Positions 34,982 through 42,056 of a DNA stretch of 64,000 nucleotides are shown here, one piece after another. Positions within the stretch are counted from its first letter, which is position 1, and each line of letters begins with the position of its first letter. Under the pieces are notes generated by a model. The model made no database searches. It saw nothing but the letters and a program-made list of their open reading frames with translations, and was not told the origin of the DNA. Made by a program: the position numbers and the translations under genes. This DNA comes from Alphaproteobacteria bacterium (GTDB lineage Bacteria > Pseudomonadota > Alphaproteobacteria > Rickettsiales > SXRF01): contig JANYBV010000052.1 of NCBI GenBank assembly GCA_025360605.1, positions 124,001-188,000 on the forward strand, written 5' to 3'.

Positions 34982-35057
34982 GCCGCTTTAGCTCAGCTGG
35001 TAGAGCAACGGTTTTGTAAACCGTAGGTCGTTGGTTCGAATCCGACAAGCGGCACCA
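34982..35057 (+). tRNA. tRNA-Thr (anticodon UGU)
   Basis: The acceptor stem GCCGCTT (34982-34988) pairs with AAGCGGC (35047-35053). The D arm is GCTCAGCTGGTAGAGC. The anticodon stem ACGGT/ACCGT encloses a TTTGTAA loop with anticodon TGT, and the T loop is GGTTCGAATCC. The discriminator is A, and CCA is encoded (35055-35057). It lies 6 bp from the stop codon of the convergent ZorB-like gene, so its transcript must end inside that gene. Confidence 0.97.
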
Positions 35058-35063
35058 TTCTTT

Positions 35064-35996
35064 TCAAGGATTGGGTACAATACCGGCAGGTGTCGCAGGA
35101 CTGGTCGCCGGCACCGCACCAAGTTCATGTAATAATTCCTGACCTTTCTGTAAATCTTGTGCCCTTTGTAAGTCCTCAGCATCCCTAAATTTCTTAATAT
35201 CTACAGGATTGGGCTGGCGCATAAAAAACCTAAGCTCGATGGATTTATTAACCACGGGGCTATTAGGAGCTGTTTTCTGTCCCTGCCTGCGCTCCTGATG
35301 CGCCGTGACGTTTAGCACCGGCACACCTGCACTATTTTTCAGGTCTTTATCCAGATAGGATTCATAACGGGTCAGCTCCGAAAAAACGGAAACCGTACGC
35401 TGCACCGAATGCAGCCATTTATTAGCAACCGATGCTTTGGGATCAGGATGATCAACGATGAAAATAGCATCCAGTGAATCTTTACTAAAAACGTTCAGCT
35501 GGCTACACCCGATCAATCTCGCCTGATCTTGTGTTGGCGATATACAAGGCACATATGTCCCTAGCGCTCCCGCCAGAGTCACCATCGTCTTTTTTGCACT
35601 ATCGTCTATTTTGTCCTCGTCGGCTTTAAACAACAGCCCTTCAGGTAAACGCAGGAAACCCTCCTGAATATTGACCACAACAGGTATACCTTCATTTTTT
35701 AGCGACTGAACTATCGCATTCAGAACTTTCTTGCGGTCGTCAAAAAAGATATTTTGCAGTTCATTTCGGACATTATTAGTGCGTGCCTCATCAAGTGCCT
35801 TTAGCTTGGCCTGATTGATCTTGGCCACAAGGTCAGCATTTTTCTTGTTTTTCACCGCATCAGCGGCTTCCTGATAGTTACTGGCAAAAATCATCAGCAG
35901 GATAATAAAAACAAAAATAACTCCCACCAGCAAGTCCGTGAAGGAAGCAAAGTAGCTTTCATCATGGGTTTCAAGCGATGAGGAATCTTGCTGCAT
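35064..35996 (-). CDS. zorB: ZorB-like MotB/OmpA-family channel subunit
   Basis: This 310-residue protein has one N-terminal transmembrane helix starting at FTDLLVGVIFVFIILLMIFA. Asp21 sits at the position of the proton-carrying Asp of MotB and ZorB. A coiled segment (~45-100) leads to an OmpA-like peptidoglycan-binding domain (~105-262), ending in NKSIELRFFMR, the usual N-R/K-x-I-x-L-R-F close. A Pro-rich tail follows. In Zorya systems ZorB anchors the ZorA5B2 proton-driven motor to the cell wall. The ATG directly follows the zorA stop (TAAATG), implying coupled translation. Known Zorya effector genes are absent nearby; a different MotAB-like role is the alternative. Confidence 0.72.
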   Translation of the reverse strand: MQQDSSSLETHDESYFASFTDLLVGVIFVFIILLMIFASNYQEAADAVKNKKNADLVAKINQAKLKALDEARTNNVRNELQNIFFDDRKKVLNAIVQSLKNEGIPVVVNIQEGFLRLPEGLLFKADEDKIDDSAKKTMVTLAGALGTYVPCISPTQDQARLIGCSQLNVFSKDSLDAIFIVDHPDPKASVANKWLHSVQRTVSVFSELTRYESYLDKDLKNSAGVPVLNVTAHQERRQGQKTAPNSPVVNKSIELRFFMRQPNPVDIKKFRDAEDLQRAQDLQKGQELLHELGAVPATSPATPAGIVPNP

Positions 35997-37886
35997 TTAC
36001 TTACCAAATTTTGATTTTAGCTTGGAAAAATATCCGCCCTCTTTTTTCTGCAAATGCCCCACCTCGACAAGCTCCCTGACCACATCGCTCAGTCCGCTGA
36101 TGGCAATACTGAACTGCTGGTCTAGTAGCTTGGTAAAGTCCTGAATGCCCGAGCGGAAGGTATCGCTGCCTTTGGCCAGCTCACCCAGCGACTGCCCAAG
36201 GTCACCATCCACCTTACTGAAACGCTCCTCATACTGTTTCCACAGCGCAGGAATACTATCTGCGAATGCCTTGAGATTCAGCAGCAGCGTATGTAATTCC
36301 TGCTGATTATGCTCGACTTTGATTTCCGTATCACGCATCACCTGCAACGCGCCCGTCAGATCAGCCGACATACCGCCCAGCGGCTTGGTCGCCTCACCCA
36401 CCTGTGCAGAGGCTTTTTCCATTGCCGCCATTGCCGCAGATACATTCCCCGCCAGCGCCTCAAAAACCTGCACTTTCTGGTTAAAGCGTGCTTCGATCTG
36501 TTCTATCAGCGCAGCGGAATGGCTGAACCCTTCAGCTGCCGTTGCGATCGTACCGCCTGCGGTTTTCAGGTCATTCGCAGTGTCGCTGACCTTGCCCAAT
36601 GACTGCGACAAGGTGGTAAGCAGCTCCTGCATGGGGGTGAGGCTGGCAGAAATACCGGTCACCGAAGCAGAAAATTCCTGCGCGCTTTTGTGGTTATCAC
36701 CGGCAGCAAGGCTGATGCTCTGCCCTGCCTGCTCGATTTTACCCATCATCGCATCAAGTGCGGACACGGACTGGCCAAATTGCATAATACCATTTTGCAC
36801 CGGATCGAAGGTGGAGATGAAATGCTCCAGCATATTCACCAGACGTACCGAGGATTCTTTGGTATCGGTGCCAAAATTTTTCCCCACTGATTCCATGTTC
36901 ATCGCCAACACATCCAGCGATTGTTTGAGGATGCGGGTGCTTTCAATCACGCCCTGCAAGTCCTCCAGCGAACCTTTGCGCAACTGGGTAAGGAATTCAT
37001 CAAGGATTTGTTTGAGTGCATTCTCGCTGCCTTCAGCAAACATTTTAGCGAGTGTGCGGATTTCCTGCACCATAGGATCCAGTGCAACAGAAACGCTTGC
37101 AGGCAAATGTTGGCTCAATACCACGCCCATTTCGAGACCGATATTTTTCGCCATATCGTTGAGCAGCGCGGTGTGTTTTTTCTGTTCGTTGAGGTTGTCG
37201 TGCAAAAGTTTTTCAGTGGATTTATACTCGGTGCATTCTTCCAGCAGATCGCAGAACACCGATAGTTTTTCCTGAAACTGACGGATCCGGACGCGCTGGA
37301 GCGACGAAATCACCAGACTACTGGAGATACCCGCAATCGAACTTACGAATTTAATCGAGGCCACCGCCAGAAGGTCTTTGAGTGCCTGCTGCCCCGCGCC
37401 GCTGGCCAGCCCTGCCTGCGCCACATGCAAGGCGGTGGCAAGACCAATAAAAGTGAAGGTCAGGCCGATGCCAATTAAATAGTTGGGATATGCAAGGAAT
37501 TGCGACAGGTTCAAGCGCTTCCCAAGCACCGAATCACGGTTGAAATAATGCGAAGGTCTATGGGAAAGGTAGACTTTTTTGCTGGTCAGGTTGGCATTAC
37601 CGAAATAGGTGCTGTAAACGAATTCGCGCCATGCATGCCTCAGCCCATCAATTTTCGATATCTGGCTGTTGATTTCCTTAAAGCGGTTATAAAACTCGTC
37701 TTTCTGATGCTCTTTATCGAGCTGCGTCAGCACCTGCGTGGCACGTTTCAGGTCTTTGTTGACAATGCCGATAGTGATAATGGACTGGTACAATGGCCTC
37801 ATGGCAACCAGTAAGATGGTGCCAACAAAAACATACACCACCCAAGGCTGGGTAATCATCTGGGCGAAATCATCCATGTCTAGCAT
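35997..37886 (-). CDS. zorA: ZorA-like MotA/TolQ/ExbB-family channel subunit with long cytoplasmic tail
   Basis: This 629-residue protein has three predicted membrane helices: ~15-36; ~130-155 with YPNYLIGIGLTFTFIGLATA; and ~172-197 with ASIKFVSSIAGISSSLVIS. These are the MotA/ExbB-type channel core. Residues ~200-629 form a very long helical coiled-coil-rich tail with repeated Gln/Ser/Ala heptads, ending in Lys-rich KKEGGYFSKLKSKFGK. Three helices plus a long cytosolic tail is the Zorya ZorA layout (tail proposed to signal phage detection) rather than flagellar MotA. The ATG at 37886 has GAGGA ~10 nt upstream. It is divergent from the pirin gene across 152 bp. Confidence 0.72.
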   Translation of the reverse strand: MLDMDDFAQMITQPWVVYVFVGTILLVAMRPLYQSIITIGIVNKDLKRATQVLTQLDKEHQKDEFYNRFKEINSQISKIDGLRHAWREFVYSTYFGNANLTSKKVYLSHRPSHYFNRDSVLGKRLNLSQFLAYPNYLIGIGLTFTFIGLATALHVAQAGLASGAGQQALKDLLAVASIKFVSSIAGISSSLVISSLQRVRIRQFQEKLSVFCDLLEECTEYKSTEKLLHDNLNEQKKHTALLNDMAKNIGLEMGVVLSQHLPASVSVALDPMVQEIRTLAKMFAEGSENALKQILDEFLTQLRKGSLEDLQGVIESTRILKQSLDVLAMNMESVGKNFGTDTKESSVRLVNMLEHFISTFDPVQNGIMQFGQSVSALDAMMGKIEQAGQSISLAAGDNHKSAQEFSASVTGISASLTPMQELLTTLSQSLGKVSDTANDLKTAGGTIATAAEGFSHSAALIEQIEARFNQKVQVFEALAGNVSAAMAAMEKASAQVGEATKPLGGMSADLTGALQVMRDTEIKVEHNQQELHTLLLNLKAFADSIPALWKQYEERFSKVDGDLGQSLGELAKGSDTFRSGIQDFTKLLDQQFSIAISGLSDVVRELVEVGHLQKKEGGYFSKLKSKFGK

Positions 37887-37980
37887 CGTATAGGTTCCTC
37901 GTCGCTTCTCGCGTTTTTTACCTTAATAGCAGATTTTTTCATCCTAAACACGCCCGATTTTCATCCGCGCTGTTCTTTCC

Positions 37981-38016
37981 TTGCCATTTGTGGCAATCAA
38001 CGAATTGTGCTATAGA
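37981..38016 (+). promoter_or_regulatory. Palindrome overlapping a putative pirin promoter
   Basis: A perfect inverted repeat TTGCCA-TTTG-TGGCAA (37981-37996) overlaps a weak -35 (TTGTGG, 37988-37993) that is 17 bp from TATAGA (38011-38016). The layout fits an operator controlling the pirin gene and possibly the divergent zorAB operon. Confidence 0.4.
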
Positions 38017-38038
38017 ACCAGAAAAGAGGAGAAGGCTT

Positions 38039-38785
38039 ATGACAAACGCACTGAATTCAACCATTACTACCCATTCAGCCGAAGGCAGCGTCACCGTATA
38101 TCCCTACGCTACACTGGGGCATGCCAACCATGGCTGGCTGGATGCCCGCCACCATTTCAGCTTTGCCAGCTATTATAACCCCAAACGTATGGGCTTTGGC
38201 AGCCTGCGGGTGATCAACGATGACAAGGTAACGGCGGGCCGTGGCTTTGGCACCCACCCGCACGATAATATGGAAATCATTACCTATGTCCGCCAAGGCG
38301 CCATCACGCACAAGGACAGCATGGGCAATGAGGGCCGCACCGGCGCAGGCGATGTGCAGGTGATGAGCGCAGGTACAGGCGTATCTCATTCAGAACATAA
38401 TCTGGAACGTGAGGACACGCGTCTTTACCAGATCTGGATTATTCCCAATGAACATAACGTCCACCCGCGCTGGGAGGCTAAAGAATTCCCGAAAGCGCAG
38501 GTGAATGGTGCGCTGGAAGTACTCGTTTCCGGCCAGCCGCAACACGCAAACAAGGGCGCACTATTTATCCATGCCGATGCCGCCATTTACGGTGGAAAGC
38601 TCAAGGCCGGAACCACTGTCACGCAGACGATCAAATATCAGGCCTATGTGCTGGCATCCATCGGTGAATTTACCGTCAATGGTGTGAGCATGAAACAAGG
38701 TGACGGCGCGGAAGTAACAAACACCAAAACCATTACCATCACCGCCACCAGCGATGCGGAAGTGCTGGTGATTGACGCACCCTGA
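38039..38785 (+). CDS. Pirin family protein (quercetin 2,3-dioxygenase-like)
   Basis: This 248-residue bicupin has the metal-binding His/Glu set in GFGTHPHDNMEIITYV and MSAGTGVSHSEHN, with RLYQIWIIPNEHNVHPRWE, as in E. coli YhhW. Several relatives cleave quercetin in vitro, but the physiological substrate is generally unknown; some pirins are regulators. The ATG at 38039 has AGGAG 9 nt upstream; an in-frame extension to 37988 crosses the predicted promoter and is rejected. It ends 8 bp from the convergent TpsA gene. Confidence 0.92.
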   Translation: MTNALNSTITTHSAEGSVTVYPYATLGHANHGWLDARHHFSFASYYNPKRMGFGSLRVINDDKVTAGRGFGTHPHDNMEIITYVRQGAITHKDSMGNEGRTGAGDVQVMSAGTGVSHSEHNLEREDTRLYQIWIIPNEHNVHPRWEAKEFPKAQVNGALEVLVSGQPQHANKGALFIHADAAIYGGKLKAGTTVTQTIKYQAYVLASIGEFTVNGVSMKQGDGAEVTNTKTITITATSDAEVLVIDAP

Positions 38786-38793
38786 GCGGAGGA

Positions 38794-40158
38794 TTAGTTA
38801 GAGCATTTGCTTAAGGTGGGATCATTCATCCATGCCTTATCCAAAAAGGAATTGGCACAGTTAACCACTTTATCCGAACCGCCTGCCGCCGGTGTCAGAT
38901 CCGCAAGATTGGCAGAAGCGGCGGGCTTATCGCCACCCGCAGATGGCGTCAGGTTTGCCAGTGAATTAGCCGAAGGCGCTGCCGCTGCCGATGGTCCGGC
39001 TGAAGGAGCCAGTAACGTGAGCGCTCCGCCTTCCAAAGACGTAGGAAGATCGACACGGTATGGGCGTTCATAGCTCACGTTGGACACGGAAGGATTCACC
39101 GTTGTATCGCGCACGCTTTCATCCCCCAGCGATACGGTGTGGCGGGTCAGAGACGTGGTGTTGGTGAATGCATCCGCATTAGAGGCGATTGTCACCAGCG
39201 GCGGTGGATTATTGACAACAGGATTAGGGATAATCGTTTCATACACATGTGATGTCACTTTAAGCACCACATGCTCAGGATTGGTCGCAAGGTTATACGT
39301 ACCCGTTTCATACTGCCCGCCGAGATTAATGACGTGATCGAGTACGGCATCCTGCTTAATCAAAGCCCCAACCGTCACCGTACCAAATTGCAGGCTACTA
39401 CCGTTACTGACTTCCACCGAGCTGGTAGAACCTGTGACTTTGTTGGAAACAGCCGAGTTGATCACGGCATAGTTAATCAGACCGTCGCCGTAGAAATCAG
39501 CGGTGAAAGTTTCACCCGCCAGCAACTGTATCTGACCGCCCAGCGTCAATACTTGCGAGCCATTGGTCACCGTTACCTGTGGTGCCTGAATTAGGAGATC
39601 ACCGCCCTGCGCCGGATTTCCCTGTAGCGACATATTGCTATGATCCAGCTTGATGCGCGCGGTCGGGTTCCCCGCCTGATCGAAGATATAATGTGAAGTC
39701 GGATTAGTAAAAAAACCACTGCCGGTGGCGTTGCTGATACCGGCGGTGCTGAGCAGGAGGCTGTTCACATTCACGCTGGAGGTGCTGCCAAACAGCATGC
39801 CGTCCGGATTGATAAGCCACACCTTGCCGTTGGCAAGCAGTGAACCGTTAAAGCTGGTGGGTCCGCCGCTGATGCGATTGAGGGAAATGGAAGTAGCCGT
39901 GGGCTGTACAAATTTAACCGTCTGGCCCGTTGTGGTGTTGAATGCGCCCGCCCCTGTCCAGTCGATAACCGATTTGGCGGATGTCTGGGTGATGATCGTG
40001 GTATTGGCGTTGGGGTGGGTGATGGTGGCAGAACCGGCCACAACGGTACCTGTGCCAACCGCATATGCGTCAATGCCACACATAGCCGAAGCAAGTGTGA
40101 GCGAAACGCCCATCAAAGCAACCGGTAGCGGGTTTTTATCAAACGTTAGTGCCGACAT
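38794..40158 (-). CDS. Small TpsA exoprotein (haemagglutination-activity domain)
   Basis: This 454-residue exported protein has a signal peptide to ~33 (VALMGVSLTLASAMC...DAYA). A TPS secretion domain follows at ~40-170, with VWLINPDGMLFGSTSSVNVNSLLLST (split: VWLINPDGMLFG and SVNVNSLLLST) equivalent to the NPNGI region. A beta-helix-like region and an Ala/Pro/Ser repeat with ANLTPSAGG and ADLTPAAGG come next. The extreme C-terminus has Cys434 and Cys452, 18 residues apart, recalling the C-terminal disulfide that anchors Haemophilus HMW1. It is much shorter than usual TpsA adhesins. TpsB is encoded 25 bp upstream on the same strand. Confidence 0.82.
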   Translation of the reverse strand: MSALTFDKNPLPVALMGVSLTLASAMCGIDAYAVGTGTVVAGSATITHPNANTTIITQTSAKSVIDWTGAGAFNTTTGQTVKFVQPTATSISLNRISGGPTSFNGSLLANGKVWLINPDGMLFGSTSSVNVNSLLLSTAGISNATGSGFFTNPTSHYIFDQAGNPTARIKLDHSNMSLQGNPAQGGDLLIQAPQVTVTNGSQVLTLGGQIQLLAGETFTADFYGDGLINYAVINSAVSNKVTGSTSSVEVSNGSSLQFGTVTVGALIKQDAVLDHVINLGGQYETGTYNLATNPEHVVLKVTSHVYETIIPNPVVNNPPPLVTIASNADAFTNTTSLTRHTVSLGDESVRDTTVNPSVSNVSYERPYRVDLPTSLEGGALTLLAPSAGPSAAAAPSANSLANLTPSAGGDKPAASANLADLTPAAGGSDKVVNCANSFLDKAWMNDPTLSKCSN

Positions 40159-40183
40159 AATACAATTCCACTGAAACCAAATG

Positions 40184-41908
40184 TTAGTAGCGAGCCGTTA
40201 GACTGAAAAACAGTCTGGGGTATGTATTCCCCTCTGAGGCAACATTGCGCGTCAGAGGCAACCCTAGTTCTACATATCCGTACAGGTTTTGGGTGAAGTT
40301 CACACGAACACCGGTCCCGACGGAGGCTAAGCTATACTTATCATTTGTTCCAGCAGCGGAATCGTTCATAAAAACACTGCCGACATCGTAATATGCGTAT
40401 AATTGGTAAGAGTCCAGCCATTTTTTTCCTTCCGACTGCCCATAACGGAATTCCAGCTTACCTGCCAATGCCTTATCGCCGCTAAGCTCTCCACTATCAT
40501 AGGCCTGACCAAAGCCACTTCCCCCTAAAGCAAACTGCTCCGAAGTCAGCAGCGCATCCGAGGTATACTGGCCGGAAGCCGCTGCCAGTATGGAGAACCC
40601 ACGTGGTAAATTCTGTAAACGCGACAGATCAAAATTGGTCTTGGTAAAATCCTGTGCCCCGACGGTGCGGCTACGGCCAACACCGTTGGAGGTAGAACCC
40701 AAACCATTAATCCCGTGGCTTAAGGTGACATCCGCGAGATCAACACCGTCCAACCCATCATTCGTATCATAACTGCCACCTAAACGTACGGCGCGTATAC
40801 GGTCGTTATTCAGCCGTACACCGAGCGAATCATTTTCGACATTACGTGCCTCCACCATCGCGCGGCCGCTGAGATTGCTGGCGCGTGAACGCAGAAACGG
40901 ATGTGTAACACTCAGCGATACATCGTCCGAACGGCCTTTAAAATCGAGCGGACTGAGCGTGCTCCCCGGATTGGTCCGGCCAAATCCGCCAATAGCAATA
41001 ATGCGTGTTCCTTCAGAACCAACCTGTTCTTCATGCTGGATATCGACATAATGCAGTTCTGATACCGGAATGGTGTTGATAACACGTATCGTGGTGCGTT
41101 CACCGAGACCAGCCACCGAATTTTCCGTCACGGTCGCCTGTTCCTGCCACGGCCCCAGATATTTATTGCCACGGTTATCGGAGGACACTGACGCCTCAAA
41201 CGGCTTGTTTTTGACTTCGATAGTCAGATCCGCCGCACCGAACGTATCCGGCGACGGATGAATCACCGCACGTGCGATAACCCCCGGCAAATCATTAATC
41301 AGGAGCATGTAACGCTCCAGTGTTTTTGCATTCATGGGATGTTCTAGCGTAATTTTTTCGGCGTATCCGGCAATCAGGTGGCGGCGGTCAGCTTCAGGAT
41401 TTTCATTACGAATGACGACATTATGGATGAAGCCTTCCACGACTTTAATATGCAATGTGCCGGTGGATTTTGCCTGCGCTAAATCCTGCTGGGTGACGAG
41501 TGCCTGCGACAACACATAGCCATCGGCGCGGTAACGGTTGGTGATGTCCCGTGCCAGCGCAACCACTTCCGAGAAGGTAATGGAGTGATTGATTTTAGCG
41601 GCAAACACATTATCAAAACTGTGGTCAGGATAAGCGGTGATACCTTCAAGATTCAGTGCGCGTAAGGTAAAAATCTGATCGGGTTGGTTGGGTTTCAGGG
41701 ATTTAACCACACTGGGAGCAGCAACACCAGAGTCGTCGGTTGCGGGCACATCCGACGCTTTATTGAAACGCTGCTGCAAATGTTCGGGTGCTGCCGACGA
41801 AGGTACCGCAACCGCAAATGCATCCGCTGCACAACTCACCGAAAGAGCCAGTATATAAGCAGCTCTCATCACGTTTGGCATAGCCGTACTTGGCAGACGA
41901 ATCGTCAT
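40184..41908 (-). CDS. TpsB outer-membrane transporter (ShlB/FhaC/HecB family)
   Basis: This is a 574-residue Omp85-superfamily protein with a signal peptide (~1-32, ending CAADAFA). POTRA domains cover ~70-220 (LRALNLEGITAYPDHSFDNV, YRADGYVLSQALV, GTLHIKVVEGFIHNVVI, LLINDLPGV). A 16-strand beta-barrel ends in an aromatic residue (FFSLTARY) and contains LAGKLEFRYGQ. It exports the TpsA partner across the outer membrane. The unit is tpsB then tpsA. A TGCTATATAT extended -10-like element on the minus strand (41946-41955) lies ~38 bp before the start, with a CCCTG/CAGGG hairpin (41921-41940) in the leader. Confidence 0.92.
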   Translation of the reverse strand: MTIRLPSTAMPNVMRAAYILALSVSCAADAFAVAVPSSAAPEHLQQRFNKASDVPATDDSGVAAPSVVKSLKPNQPDQIFTLRALNLEGITAYPDHSFDNVFAAKINHSITFSEVVALARDITNRYRADGYVLSQALVTQQDLAQAKSTGTLHIKVVEGFIHNVVIRNENPEADRRHLIAGYAEKITLEHPMNAKTLERYMLLINDLPGVIARAVIHPSPDTFGAADLTIEVKNKPFEASVSSDNRGNKYLGPWQEQATVTENSVAGLGERTTIRVINTIPVSELHYVDIQHEEQVGSEGTRIIAIGGFGRTNPGSTLSPLDFKGRSDDVSLSVTHPFLRSRASNLSGRAMVEARNVENDSLGVRLNNDRIRAVRLGGSYDTNDGLDGVDLADVTLSHGINGLGSTSNGVGRSRTVGAQDFTKTNFDLSRLQNLPRGFSILAAASGQYTSDALLTSEQFALGGSGFGQAYDSGELSGDKALAGKLEFRYGQSEGKKWLDSYQLYAYYDVGSVFMNDSAAGTNDKYSLASVGTGVRVNFTQNLYGYVELGLPLTRNVASEGNTYPRLFFSLTARY

Positions 41909-42056
41909 ATAAATTCAATACCCTGAAGTCGATTACAGGGGGCATATATATAGCAGGTTACACGTTTTTTCTATGTAAAATTATCCTGTAACCATGCAGG
42001 AATCCATAAATAAGGCTATATTGTTATTATTTTCAATACATTTAACCTATTAACGC

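Noticed and set aside
36319-37275. A 318-codon open frame on the plus strand opposite the ZorA-like gene
   Set aside because: It is a mirror of the helical coiled-coil coding strand: Ser/Cys/Ile-rich, no ribosome-binding site, no family features. The minus-strand protein has clear membrane and coiled-coil structure.
35064-37886. Flagellar stator MotA/MotB
   Set aside because: Three rather than four helices, a ~430-residue cytosolic coiled-coil tail and no flagellar genes nearby; the pattern fits ZorAB better.
38785-41908. Alanine/proline/serine repeat in TpsA considered as a DNA tandem repeat or CRISPR-like array
   Set aside because: Only two loose protein-level copies, not regular direct repeats with spacers.
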